Below, piece after piece: positions 21,701-34,312 of a DNA stretch of 64,000 nt. Numbering within the stretch: position 1 is the stretch's first letter; every line of letters starts with the position of its first letter. Source of the DNA: Zerene cesonia (taxonomy: Eukaryota; Arthropoda; Insecta; Lepidoptera; Pieridae); contig NC_052110.1 in NCBI RefSeq assembly GCF_012273895.1, forward strand, positions 434,001 to 498,000. Direction: 5' to 3'. Below the pieces are notes generated by a model, which was not told the DNA's origin, did not search any database, and was given only the letters and a program-made list of their open reading frames with translations. A program made the translations under genes and the position numbers.

Positions 21701-24492
21701 AGTAGGTATACTTTAAGTGTAGTTGTTAGTAATTTTAACATGGGTAAATATATAATTTCTCAGTTAAAATTGTAGTGTTGTTTTTTATGACCTGAACCTT
21801 AACCAATTCAACAATTAACCACATTTGACCACAATTAAATGGGACCACGGACGGGAAGTCATCATCATCATCAGCTTAATATTTTCCCATTGCTGGGACA
21901 CAGGCCTCCTATGAAGGTTTATACCATAATCCACCAATTGATAAAGTCGGTTGAATTTCTTTTTAATGTAAGTATTTATTATTTGAATATAAATAATACG
22001 AAAAATATTATGTAGCCTGCATTCAATGTTAGTAATAATTCATATGTATCAATATGGATTTTATTTTGATAGTTAAGTAGTAGATAGATACTATTGAAAA
22101 TTAGAAATATTTCGATCTTTTTACCATCGCCTCTATATAGGACATGATGTTGCCCTATTAAACATAGACTTATAAAAAATAAAAAATCCTCTAATCCACT
22201 ACAGCGTTCAGGATGCTAGCAAAATGCGATATCCATTACACTTAACCTTAAAGATATTATACCGTTTACATAATAAATTATACAATTGTTGACATTACTG
22301 ACTATCATACAAACCGGATCTAACAATCGATGCCTATTATACGGTAACAATCAATGGACAGACAAAGCGATTCAAATCGCATGTAAACAGTATGATATAA
22401 TCTGAATATTAAATGCATGGGCGTTAAAAATTCAAATTTATTGAGATAGGCAACTACTTTTAAGTTTGTTGGGTTATATAACATATATTTGAATAGATTG
22501 TTTGTTGTTCTTTTATGCAAAACGCACTGAAAGCTCTGTTAAAATTGAGTCCACAATCCACAGATGCTTAGATGGCAAAATAATGTTTAAAATTAAATAA
22601 AGAAATGTCTATGGTATTGTTATGCAATCTTTGCAATCTAGATTTAAAAGTAGTTCAAATTCGTTTTATGAGTAAAATTTATGCATATTTATTTATATAA
22701 GCTAAAAACATAGTACAGTTTTTATCTTTTAATTTCGAGAGTACCTGGGGTATGATAGTACTCACAGGTAGGTAAGTTTCACTTCAAGTGTTCTATAGTT
22801 AAAATATATATTACAGTAACTGAAACTTATATTATAATTATTTAAAAATGGCTTTGAACGTTCGAGATTATTGCTTACTTATTCTATCACCAAATATCGT
22901 CGAAATCATTTGTTTAATTCGTTCGTGCGATAATGTCACAAACAGTCACTTTTATATTAATAACTAGCTGACCCAGCAAACGTTGTTGTGCCTCACTCTT
23001 ATCTAAAAAAAACTCTAAAAAATTTCGTCAAACTCGGTCAAGCCGTTTCGGAGGAGTATGGCAACGAAAACTGTGACACGAGAATTTTATATATTAGAAA
23101 TCGCTAGTTATTTTTCATTAGGTACCTACACATTTTTATGCCTTTCTTTTATCATGTATAATTTTCTGCGTCAAAGTTATAATTTAGAAACCTTGTTAGA
23201 CTTTACTGGGAAGATCTAATAACCGAAGATACGATAATCAGTGATCTACCTTTTGCGAGATGATTGTATCTTACTTTCACCGTAACTTTTGATCTGGCGA
23301 CTGACCTGACCATTGTGAAGTTATTGGATGTTATGTTGGGCAATTGTTTTCGATGTATTGTCGTGATTTGTTATATGTCAGTCGCATATTATGAAAGTCA
23401 ATGTGCGTCAGAGAAAATGGAATAAATTTCGAATACAATTAATTACTAACTATATTTAATACGTATAGATTAAGTAGTGGATATTGAAAACTGAAGTAAA
23501 ATAAAATATTTAGTTCTAACTATCTAACAGAGAAGCGTGTAACCCTCACGAAAGCGATTTATTTATTTATAAGTCCTAGAGATGAAACCAAACATTATTT
23601 TATAATACGTTCATTCGTTAAGAACTGAACTCTTATAACAATGTGAGTTTAATAGAGTCATACATCAATCTCATACATTAGTCTTTAAGCTACAAGAGAG
23701 TAATTGTATAACAAAATCTAGCCATTCTCGACAGCCTATATTGTTCCTAGAAGTTAGAACATCCCGTAATAGTCCATAGAAAGCTTACCCATTGTTGGAT
23801 TTTATGTAATGTGTTTGTGTAATCTTTTGTGACGTCTTTATATCGGCTTGTTATAACGATTATTACAGCTCGTTTGTACTGTCAAAATATCTATTGTTTA
23901 TGTATGTTTGGTTTTACGAGTGTTCGTATGGTTTTGTAAGAAATTACATTGTATATAGTACTAAATTATGTTTATATCTAGCTTTTGCCCGCGGATAAGC
24001 ATGCGATAAATTCCGAGTAGGTAGTTTAATAGACCTTATTATACATATTAACCTTTCACTTAAAATACTCTAAAACAAAAAAAAACACAAAATATGTGCG
24101 TAGTTTTAAAGATTTAAGCAAACATACTGACAGATACAGAAAGTGACTTTGTTTATACTATGTAGCGATAATACAATTAATATACAATTTTTAACCGACA
24201 TACTATAAACGATTCAGCTTCTCAATTCGACCCTATTTTTTATTTGCCTCTCGGTAGCTCTGTATGTCTACCAATTGACGTGAACGTGAACAACTTTTCG
24301 TGTTTGATAAGAAATTGGTGTGATTTAGACCCCATTTAGAATAAAGAATGGCACCTCCCCCCAGGGAAGCTGACCATTTAGTAAAAAGTAATTATTTAAT
24401 AGTAGAAGTACATTACCTATGGTAAGAAGTACGACGAGGAAGATTTGAGAGTGTATAGTTCTCATTCTGGTATCGCTCCCCCTCCACCGCAT
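15257..24492 (-). CDS. Large secreted chitin-binding type-2 domain protein (CPAP1-like)
   Basis: Five exons join in phase on the minus strand: 24492-24417 (coding part of an exon starting at 24498), 21173-21127, 20834-20666, 18983-18868 and 18784-15257, giving about 1311 residues. Residues 1-30 form a signal peptide (core QIFLVVLLTIGVSLG); the second Met (residue 10) is an alternative start. After a spacer with NLYIPAPSAESIQALAEAMG comes one chitin-binding type-2 (CBM14) domain, residues 98-175. Its six cysteines are at 120, 135, 141, 151, 164 and 172, with the family hallmarks GVDFP, GYYAD, CQVFHIC, FLCPNGTIF and CDWWF. The rest is a Thr/Pro/Ser/Asn-rich tail. A single CBM14 with this consensus is typical of CPAP1 cuticle proteins, which bind chitin in cuticle or apical matrix. 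An upstream exon may extend the N-terminus (45618-45675). I cannot name the exact CPAP1 subtype. Confidence 0.93.
19044..19240 (-). repeat. AGCTAGT/ACTAATATTAT-bounded element in intron
   Basis: On the plus strand it starts ACTACTAGCAACCTGCGGCG and ends CGTTTATAATATTAGTAGG, so it reads on the minus strand from ACTAATATTATAAA to GCTAGT. It lies in the intron between 18984 and 20665 of the chitin-binding gene. Confidence 0.75.
19640..19975. repeat. Interspersed element split by a second element (19721-19906)
   Basis: The outer parts match the uninterrupted relative at about 13225-13350 (TCAACCGATTTTAAT, TTTGATCCA.., CAATTACGATAAA). In the middle, 19721-19906 is a separate minus-strand element beginning TACTAGCTGCGCCCCGCGG and ending near ACACGAGAATTTTATATATA. 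Its 3' part matches the copy at 22963-23093 (TCAAGCCGTTTCGGAGGAGT). Confidence 0.75.
21855..21950 (+). repeat. CATCATCATCAGC / GGCCTCC repeat fragment
   Basis: Contains TCATCATCATCAGCTTAAT followed by TGCTGGGACACAGGCCTCCT, a very common motif pair of insect LINE/SINE 3' sequence. A short fragment inside an intron of the chitin-binding gene. Confidence 0.6.
22963..23093 (-). repeat. AGCTAGT-ended element fragment
   Basis: Begins ATAACTAGCTGACCCAGCAA and continues with GGTCAAGCCGTTTCGGAGG and GTGACACGAGAATTTTATAT, shared with the inner element at 19721-19906. Confidence 0.75.
23975..24170 (-). repeat. Repeat related to 39235-39430
   Basis: Contains CTAGCTTTTGCCCGCGG, AGTTTAATAGACCTTATTATA and AGTTTTAAAGATTTAAGCA. 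The copy at about 39235-39430 has the reverse complement order (GCTTAAATCTTTAAAACTAC, TAATACGATCTATTAAACTA, CACGATAAAAAACTAG). Confidence 0.65.
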
Positions 24493-26059
24493 ATTTGTCT
24501 GAAAAAAAAGAAATAAAATATGAAATATAAAAATAAATTAACGAATGGCGTTACTAAAATAAAAAAAGTATTTTATACTCATTTATATCATAGAAAATAA
24601 ACTTATTACATTTTTTATAACATTTCACTTAATTCATTTCAATTAGAATCACTTTGGTTTAAACAGTATTATCAATTTTCGTTATAATTGTTCTTATTTT
24701 ATATAATCAAATAAAGTGATGTGAATACTGTAGAGGTGTAGGTATTATACGTAAGCTCTTAGGAGCATCGTATTTATACTAGATAAAACAGATACAACGG
24801 TGAATACTAAAGTAATAATGTTTTATTATATTGTGCCTTATCTTGTTTAATTTAGTCATTTTGACGGATTTAAAACGAGATTCATTCATTACGTTGTCCG
24901 CTGCGGGTTATTTTGAGCAAATTATGCGTATGTCTAGCTTACTTTTTACTAAAATAAAATAAATGCTTTAATTAAATTTATTTATTTGATTTTTACTTGA
25001 TTGCACTTCTAAAGAACACAATCATAAATGGTGATCTCATCGCTAAGTAACCATCTTATCCATACCACCAATGTCTAAACTTAAAATTGAAACTTAAAAA
25101 AATAAATACTGAATTAAACTTATTTTTCTCCTTTATAGAATCGAGTTTATATAATATTATTATATTTATAACAACACAAAATTCCAGTGATTCCTCTCAC
25201 AGATAGATGAAAGTTCCAAGTCATGACACGCGCGTGGTGATAAATCTGAGGCTGTTCACACGAGATCACCGTATCTGATCACCTGATGTTAGTTTATCAC
25301 GTTTTAGCAAATCGTATGATGAGGAAGGGATGTGTCACGAAATAATTGTGACTGAGAATTACGCGGGAAAGTGAAATTTCGAAAAGCAGCACGATTTTTG
25401 GTGTGAAATCCTTTTATCGTAAGTAAATTTATATAAATAATGTATTTATAATTATGATACAAAGCGTATAACTACTTAGAGACATATTAAGTGTAGACGT
25501 GTAATACAAAATGGCTTTTTATCCGTATCTATCCTATCGCTAACATCATTTATCTAATCCTATCATCCTAACGATTTTTAAACATCGTCAAAAACATAGT
25601 GTACTAAGAATCACGCTTTTGCTGTACCTAGTGAATTTCTAATATTCTTTCTAAATAAAATTATAGGCGTGAATGATTTTGTATATGGATAAATAGCGTT
25701 GAGTGGATATTTATAATTGTTTCAAATAAAAAGTAATCAATTAATTGTCATAACGCGGTATATAATTATCTTTATAATTTTAACTGTTAGATACCATTTG
25801 TTGTTTTTACTGTGAACTGTTACTATTTACTTAAAAGCATTTAATTTCCGGGTTTTGTCTCAAATTAGTAAGCATTTTGATGTTATTTCTGAAGGAGAAT
25901 AATGCGAGCTGTTTTGTTATTTTGAAGTGAAGTTAATTAAAAAATAAGAAGTATCTATCATTATGTGATGCTTTTTGCTGAGCATTGGTTATTATATGCT
26001 CTATAATTAATCATTAAGTACATTACATTATTAATGAAGTGTTAACTATTCACTTTTTC

Positions 26060-26225
26060 ATCCCATAAGCGGGCAACTGAGCTGATGGTTCGTAAGTGGT
26101 AAGGGATCACCACCGCCCATGAACATTCGCAGAGGTTACTGCCAGAGGTTAATGCCCTGCCCTTTTTTTAAGGAAAAAGGATGAAGGAAGGATTGACTAC
26201 CCCAAAGAAGGAGTGGACGGAAAAG
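26060..26225 (-). repeat. GCGGGCAACTGAGCT-type element
   Basis: Carries GCGGGCAACTGAGCTGATGG, ACCACCGCCCATGAACATTC and GAAGGAGTGGAC, a subfamily variant of the GGCAATGGAGCT element. The closest relatives are at about 47572-47735 and the outer part of 44300-44990. Confidence 0.7.
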
Positions 26226-29036
26226 AAATAGCTATATGTATAATTTTATTTATTTTTATTTTATTTATTACATAAACAAATAGTCATTATTTACAAAGAG
26301 TAATACATAATATAAAACACAAATAGATATTGAGTTTCATATTTTAACTAAATGTAGTTATTATTATATAACAATTTCTACGGCGTGTGCAAACATACAA
26401 GAATTATTCAATTATACAAGTACTTCATGCAGTTTCCTTTTGTATGACGTTATTTTATTTGAAAATATGTCTATTGCACTTAATTTTTCATTATAACAAT
26501 CACAATAATCTTATTCCGTTGTTACCGTATCCTCATCTTCGCATGTATCTTTTTTAAAGCAACACGCGTTTAATCGGAGTTAATGAACAATATTATTTAC
26601 ATGCATATATGGAATCAGCGAAGAGCAAATAGAATCAGTTCTGTTTACATAAGAGCGAAAGCACCCAAGATTACCGAGGCTTCTTCATGTAATGTCAGAG
26701 ATCAATGCAGACGTGTAATTAGGTATGATTTCAAAGAAGTGCTCCAAAAGACTTCTGGATTACTTCTTGCTTGTTGCTAAATTCTAGAAGTCTTTTGTAA
26801 TAATTATAAGGAATCGTGGTTGTTTTAACACGATTTTATTACTTCATCTATTTATATATATAAATGTAACCGTTTCTTTAAGATTCGTTTTTGATTTGAT
26901 TTTTTAGCTTTTTTTTATTAAATTTACTATGATAGACTTGTATGACGTTCTAAATTCTATATAAGAAATGTATATTTCATGTCGTGCGTCGTTATTTTAT
27001 TAAAGAATGTATCTTTACAAAGATTGTATAACCTCGAGCATATATTCTAGAATTTTTTATACAAATACCGGCAATTCGTATAAGTTAGTATGATAAATCT
27101 GCAAAACAATACAAAAATAACGTATCAGGGATTATATCAATACCTAACCAGCATTTACCTTAAAAATCGTTTGCATAACGCGAAAGCCACATAACAATTT
27201 CATTAAATGGCAAAGATCAATCGTTTGTGGAGAGGCGCAAGCGCATAACTAGTAGTTACTAGAAAGCTACTGAATAATTTGATACTTTATACTTGCAAGT
27301 GATATAAACATTACTTTCTTACCTTTAAAGTATGGCTATAAAATTCGAGGAAGTTATTTTGTAATTTTAAAATGAAATAGCGAAGATGCGAATGTTAAAT
27401 ATGTAAAAAGATAATGTTAATTGTTTTCAGATAATTTTAATATTTCATTGTTAATAATTAAGTATTAAAATCTATTAGGTTAATGCGTGTACAATAAAAT
27501 AATTTCCAGAGTGTTTCTGAATATTATTTTGCGAAAATTTGAAGAATTACTAATAACACAACTTAAAGCTTGATTATGTAAGTTGGTAAATAAGACCATA
27601 AGATTAAATTATATAAACATTAAAACAAAAAAAAAATAATAATAAACGGTTTGTGAAAATAAAGTTTTCGTCCCGGAAATCCCACGGGGACGGGTACTTA
27701 GTGTCTCTCCATCTTTTTTTTAACAAATGAATAAAAAAAAATTATTTTTGACATGATATTATTTACTACTTTGAACGAATTCATTATTCTATTTAGGTTT
27801 CTTCTTTTATAGTTATAAGTCGTATATAAGTCGAGGCCTGCGTTTTTTCCAGGTGCTCAAGGTTATCCAATAGATATTAGTCGGTGTTAGTTCACTTGAC
27901 AGTAATTTAACGGTAAAGTGCCATTATTATAATAATTTTCACACATATCCTAAATGACAGCCTAATTGGTTAATGCGCTAGTGTACAAATATAGGTCCAC
28001 TCACACACTAACCTGTTCTTTTCCAATGTAGACTAATAAAATAATATCTAAATATGAACGCAGAAAGCTAAACATAGTAATATGTTAATTTTTAAGTAGT
28101 TTTAAGGTTGTTGTGTGACAATGAAACTAAATTTTTTTTTCTTTCTTTGAAATAAAAAAAATCGATTGGTGAAGCAGACGTTAAGACATCTGGCGCTGAA
28201 AGACGATTCTTTTTCATCTGTATGTATGAATGTTTAGGCTTTATTTTTACCAAATTTAAACAGATAGATCTAATCCATAATTGTACGCTTATTAAGGATC
28301 GATGACGATCGATGAAATTATCGTATTTTGATAATTTAACAAGTTAATCTCGTTATCCTGATGAGGAGCGATATAAAGAACTCCTGAAGAATTGCAATAA
28401 TGGTAATTATTGATCTAATATTGGAATATTAGATCAAATATAAATAGCAAATGTTATATAAATAAACACTATAAAAAAATGTATATTAAAATACCAAAAA
28501 ACACGCTTTCACTATAGAATAAACTAAAAAATAAAAGGCTCCATACATTAGATCCTATTAAGGCTGTCTATCTTTTCATTACTTACTACGGGCGAAACCA
28601 CGGGCGATAGAAAGCTAGATGTCGATACATAACTGCCCATCACCAACCCATTTTTCATCCATCGCATTTCAACAGAAATAACTCGTTACACTTCCTGGTT
28701 ACAAGACAATTGCAACAAAGTGTTTCCCAGACTCGTGACGCCGCGGCTCAATCGGCAACAGGTCGCCTGATAACATCCAATTGTGGCGTTTTATCAGCTA
28801 TCATCAACCAATTGCATGGTTGGACTGTTAATCTACGTTTGGTTAGTGTGGGTTGGTATTGGTCGTATTATGAATGTTCTCCTTTTAATAGATATTTAAT
28901 TACCCCTTTTTTACATGTATTTTTTAACGGCAACTTATGATTCATTATATTACATTTATATTTAAATTTTTGTCATTGCATCGTCATCGTTTTTTAATTT
29001 AGAGATTCAATATAAATTCAAGGATAGGTATATCTA

Positions 29037-29208
29037 CACTAATATTATAAAGAGGAAGAATTTGTATTTCTGTTTGTTTGTTTGTAATGCATAAACTCAA
29101 AAACTACTCGACCGATTTTAAAAATTCTTTCACCATTAGAATCTGCAACTTCAGTGAGTGACATAGGCTATGTATGTACCACGGACGAAGTTGGGGCAAA
29201 GAGCTAGT
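29037..29208 (+). repeat. Near-complete AGCTAGT-ended element
   Basis: Runs from CACTAATATTATAAAGAGG through AAACTACTCGACCGATTTT and AGTGAGTGACATAGGCTATG to GAGCTAGT. This is the most complete copy of the family also seen at 6655 and 7575. Confidence 0.8.
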
Positions 29209-30237
29209 TAAATGTGAACTCAAACATAATTCATTCAGCTAGAGTTCCTTCGGAAACGTTTTTGAAAGTATACATTTTTATATTTACCATTATATTTATT
29301 AAAATTAAATTTTCATAGTATTCGATACTTTTATTTTTCAGCAATATTCCAATGATGATACCCGCCGTAGCAGAAATGTGTATGTTACAGTGTTATAGGA
29401 CTAAAATAAATCAATATTACAATGACCTTTGTAACATGATGGATCTACTAAATCATATGATGGGTAATAAAGTCAGCTTGAACAATCTAATTTTAATATA
29501 TAATCCATTTTAAAAAGGTCAAAGACGCTATATTAGAAAGGGCTTGTACTGTTTTGTGTTAAATTTTAAATCGACATAAGTAACTAGTGATTATTAAAAA
29601 CAAAACAAGGTACCCCATTACGTGTTAATGAGTTCAATATTTATTGTTTTTTTTAATACTTTCTTTTAAACGCCACGTTACAAATAAATACTTGTATGAA
29701 AAAGTATAAGTACGTATATATTTATTTTATTTAAACACGAAGCAAATAGGGAGTAAAAGTTAGCTTAAAGAACTACACATCAACACCAGATTATGTCGAA
29801 TGATAATAAAAAGATTTACCAGCAATTTTAAAGCAATAGTGTTTAAAGAATAATTTTCTTGCCGGTAATATATCAAGTAGTTAGGTGTATAGGCCATGCA
29901 ATGATTGAACCTGTACAATAGGTTGCCTACAATGGGTGTGCAATCTTAAACGTTCGCTTAACTGTTTCAAATTATATTAACGTTTCATTTTTCTTTTTGT
30001 ATTTTGTGCAAGGTTCAATGTTTTTGGATTGCGCGATATAACCTTTAATATATTGCTTGTTATTTACATTTCGAGATGACTCGACGTCAATAACTCACAT
30101 TCCGCATATTCAATATTATAAAAATATACTTTTAAACAATTTAATATTCAAGAAAAAAAAATTAATAAAAAAACATTTCTTATTCATTGATTGATTCCAA
30201 CATATTATATATTCATACAGGTTTGTTTAGACTCTAA

Positions 30238-30345
30238 AACTAGCGGTCCGCCCTGGCTTTGCCTATGGTATATATACTTTATGTCACAATGAAGATGCAG
30301 CTTTCTAATGGAAAAAAAACGTTTTTTAAATCAGTTCTGTGGTTT
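30238..30345 (-). repeat. AGCTAGT-type element, minus-strand copy
   Basis: Begins ACTAGCGGTCCGCCCTGGCT and continues with TATATACTTTATGTCACA and GCAGCTTTCTAATGG, the reverse complement of the family at 29037. A shorter fragment with the same start is at about 62590-62650. Confidence 0.7.
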
Positions 30346-30724
30346 CTGTGTAAAAACATACAAACACAACGTTTCCTTTACAATCTTATAAAATAAACCT
30401 TATCACTTCGGTATTTGTATACGACGATATATCTGAAACCTTTTAAAAAATCTCCCATTAAACGATTTAAGATCAGTAAGATAAGGTCAGAGAACACAAT
30501 AAACATTGGTGATGCCTAGAACAATGATGCAATATACTCTCAACTTCCTAAACGTGTTAACTATTGAAAAATAGATTAATAAAGCTGTTAACCCTTCACT
30601 AGCTAAGGTCGAACTGTTTCAATGTTATTGTACCCATAAATTATATAATAGCAATCGTTTGCCCATCATTGTTTGCAAATTGTATTGGTTATAATCATTC
30701 ATTTATTACAAGAGGATTACCGTG

Positions 30725-30827
30725 ACGTCTTAAAGCAATATTAATTCCAGTGTGGGAAAGAGACAGCGCTAGTGATGTTTAAACGCCATTATTTTCCCAC
30801 ACTGGACTCATTACTGCTTTAAAACGT
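30725..30827. mobile_element. Small inverted-repeat element (MITE-like)
   Basis: The inner arms TCCAGTGTGGGAAA (30746-30759) and its exact complement (30793-30806) are continued outward by imperfect arms ACGTCTTAAAGCA and TGCTTTAAAACGT. The element is about 103 bases with terminal inverted repeats of about 35 bases. No target duplication was identified. Confidence 0.55.
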
Positions 30828-32542
30828 TACGCTAACCTCCCAGGTTCCTTCCAGGTTTACGCAAAATACATTAGCTTTTTAACATATATTTGGTATATAC
30901 CTTTGCAATAATAATTGTATAGATTTAAACCAATAATAAACCAGTACGAAACACCGGGCCATATAAATCCCAATACTAAACACAGCTGAAAGCGGAGGTC
31001 ACGCGTAGCTTTTACTCGAACTTTCGCTTGGAGTCAGATGCGCTCGGCGATAGTCCTTTCCTATAATGCCTTTGTTACTGGATTGAGAAAGTTCGCTATA
31101 TGCAGGTATTTGAAATTGTTCAAAGAAAATCTATGCAATAAAGTCAAATTTATTGATGCAACGGTGGTACAGTTGTATAAAGACTTTATCACCCTGAAGT
31201 ATGCGATACTCGGAAATGTAAGACCTATTAAGTATAGTATTATGTTATCTGTGGTACAATTATTGAATACGAAACAGGATTAGCCATAAAACAACAACAT
31301 TAAAGTACAAAAATGTTTGTAAAACTGTTTAAAATTAATTAAATTCATTGCATGCCTAGCATGTGTGTTGTATGCCAGTTGCGATATAATATACATACAT
31401 GTTAATATGTATATTATATGAATTATAAAAATGGCAAGAAACGTATCAAATAAACATTTTACAAAGTTCATGTCTATTTGCCTCTTAAACACATATTGTT
31501 ATAACTAAACCACTTTCAAGCTTACAATTATCGCATCTTTATTCACCCAACGACCTTTCTTAGCCAAAGGTCGAAGCGGTAGCAAAAGATGTATAAAATA
31601 CATTGATCAGCCCCGGTTCGGACCTCGCGAACACACAGTAATTGCACGAACAATGAAAGGCCGCTAATCTCATTTCACGCCAGCTCTTATCGAGGGCGAT
31701 CGCATCCTGGGATGTTTTGTTTTATAAATAGTGCATGAAACAGTTCACTATTTGGCACGTTGGAATTAAAAACACAAAGGATTTTGTATCGCAATATTTC
31801 AACATTCGTCCATGTTTGTTGCGACTGAGGGACATAACCTGTGAAGGAGGTTTAGACTATATACTAAGACCTAAGTATAGGTTATATGATGTTGGTTATT
31901 ATGGTAGATTTAATGATTTTACTTGGATCAAATATTATTTCGCAAACTAACTCAATATGTACATGTTAGCAACTAATATTGTTTTTATGATGGTCTACCT
32001 ACAAAGGGGTGTTAGGGCCACCAGTTAAGTGTTAACCACCGCCAAAATATATAAATTTAAGCACTGGTAACAGTTTTCTTGAATGGCAAATGTTGATGGT
32101 AAATTGTAAATTCGTAAATAGGCACACCAGTGTTCTGTATTATATTGTCAACATATCAATTTTAGTATAGATGCGAAAAAGACCAAGATTGGAAGGTTAG
32201 CCAACCATTAGTTATTTATTTTAATGTATCTAAGAACTATATGATGCTTATGAGCTAAAAATATGTGTGTTTTAAAAGGCGTGAGACTAAACGTTACATT
32301 ATAGTTTAATATTAAAGTGCACTAAAATTTAATTCTATTTTTATGTTGATAAAATAGTAATTGTTTTATTGGGTGAAGCATTGGGTTAGGTTTAGGCGGT
32401 GACTTCTGGCCTTGCTTTCAACTTGGCTAAAGTGCATTTTGTTGCTTATAAAATAGAACTATGATATTTTATTTGATTTTTAGGTGTTTGTTTAACTGTT
32501 ATTTATATTATAGTTAGATTTAGTACATAAGCTATATTTATT

Positions 32543-32748
32543 ACTAGCTAGACGCTAGTCCCGGCTCCGACCGGTATCAAGATACTTGCTTTATCCTAAG
32601 GGAGCATTTAATCGGGATCCTATCACCCAAGTCAGCTCATACCCTGTCTGTATACAAAATTTCATCAAAAAGTACTTTCGTTCAGTAGTTTCAGCATGAT
32701 TGATGGACATCCAAAGAAACAAACTTTCACATTTATAATATTAGTGTG
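32543..32748 (-). repeat. ACTAATATTAT..AGCTAGT element
   Basis: Reads on the minus strand. The plus strand shows ACTAGCTAGACGCTAGTCCC, then ATCACCCAAGTCAGCTCAT and ATTTATAATATTAGTGTGA. Same subfamily as the plus-strand copy at 50188-50408. Confidence 0.78.
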
Positions 32749-32813
32749 ACATGAAGCTTCGTTCGCTCAAGATTCCAATTCAATCTTAATATCTTCGTAA
32801 TTAGTAGTAAATG

Positions 32814-33813
32814 NNNNNNNNNNNNNNNNNNNNNNNNNNNNNNNNNNNNNNNNNNNNNNNNNNNNNNNNNNNNNNNNNNNNNNNNNNNNNNNNNNNNNNN
32901 NNNNNNNNNNNNNNNNNNNNNNNNNNNNNNNNNNNNNNNNNNNNNNNNNNNNNNNNNNNNNNNNNNNNNNNNNNNNNNNNNNNNNNNNNNNNNNNNNNNN
33001 NNNNNNNNNNNNNNNNNNNNNNNNNNNNNNNNNNNNNNNNNNNNNNNNNNNNNNNNNNNNNNNNNNNNNNNNNNNNNNNNNNNNNNNNNNNNNNNNNNNN
33101 NNNNNNNNNNNNNNNNNNNNNNNNNNNNNNNNNNNNNNNNNNNNNNNNNNNNNNNNNNNNNNNNNNNNNNNNNNNNNNNNNNNNNNNNNNNNNNNNNNNN
33201 NNNNNNNNNNNNNNNNNNNNNNNNNNNNNNNNNNNNNNNNNNNNNNNNNNNNNNNNNNNNNNNNNNNNNNNNNNNNNNNNNNNNNNNNNNNNNNNNNNNN
33301 NNNNNNNNNNNNNNNNNNNNNNNNNNNNNNNNNNNNNNNNNNNNNNNNNNNNNNNNNNNNNNNNNNNNNNNNNNNNNNNNNNNNNNNNNNNNNNNNNNNN
33401 NNNNNNNNNNNNNNNNNNNNNNNNNNNNNNNNNNNNNNNNNNNNNNNNNNNNNNNNNNNNNNNNNNNNNNNNNNNNNNNNNNNNNNNNNNNNNNNNNNNN
33501 NNNNNNNNNNNNNNNNNNNNNNNNNNNNNNNNNNNNNNNNNNNNNNNNNNNNNNNNNNNNNNNNNNNNNNNNNNNNNNNNNNNNNNNNNNNNNNNNNNNN
33601 NNNNNNNNNNNNNNNNNNNNNNNNNNNNNNNNNNNNNNNNNNNNNNNNNNNNNNNNNNNNNNNNNNNNNNNNNNNNNNNNNNNNNNNNNNNNNNNNNNNN
33701 NNNNNNNNNNNNNNNNNNNNNNNNNNNNNNNNNNNNNNNNNNNNNNNNNNNNNNNNNNNNNNNNNNNNNNNNNNNNNNNNNNNNNNNNNNNNNNNNNNNN
33801 NNNNNNNNNNNNN
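32814..33813. other. Assembly gap (1000 N)
   Basis: Exactly 1000 unknown bases. The round number suggests a placeholder of arbitrary size. Any open frames that read through it are artefacts. Confidence 0.99.
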
Positions 33814-34227
33814 TAATAAATGTTATTTGCAGTTAACAATTTTCTTTTTTCTTTATTACAATATTTATGGCAAGACTAGGTATTATAAATGATGGTGTCT
33901 GACCCATAGCATAGCGATCATGATGTCACTGGACTGATACAATTGGTTCGAGGTTCGAGACACAAGCTATCAGCGGTGATTATAAGTTTGTGTGATCCCT
34001 TTTTATCGTGATTCTTATTAATTCTTGTTAGCAACGGCTCGTTTATAATCTGAACATAACTTTATGGAAACGTCTTGATGTAATGTATATGCAATATTTA
34101 AAAATATAATCTACGGTTAATAAAAATTAGCACAACTGAATACAGTTGTGCGTATACTTAGATTTAAAGTACATAATAATTTGTGAACATTTCAATACTA
34201 GGAATTCAATATTTTTGCTTGTAGTGG

Positions 34228-34312
34228 GAATCGAACGTATACAAGTCAATGTTAATTTATCTATACTCTAGTCTTAACTACTACGCTGCCAAGTCCTTTA
34301 AGACTTACAGAC
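34228..34312 (-). repeat. tRNA-like sequence (SINE head or tRNA relic)
   Basis: On the minus strand a box-A-like GGCAGCGTAGTAGTTAAGAC and a box-B-like GTTCGATTCCCACTACAAG lie at tRNA-like spacing. The arms do not form a clean cloverleaf, so it is called a relic. Confidence 0.4.

Noticed and set aside
27320..27355. Possible minus-strand donor (TTTAAAG|GTAAGA)
   Set aside because: No acceptable acceptor or open frame upstream; likely chance.
28710..28940. 76-residue plus-strand frame with Trp/Tyr-rich end
   Set aside because: No splice context or family match; only its GC-richer start is noted as a possible regulatory island.
32733..33839. Long open frames on both strands across the N gap
   Set aside because: They consist almost entirely of unknown residues and are artefacts of translating N.
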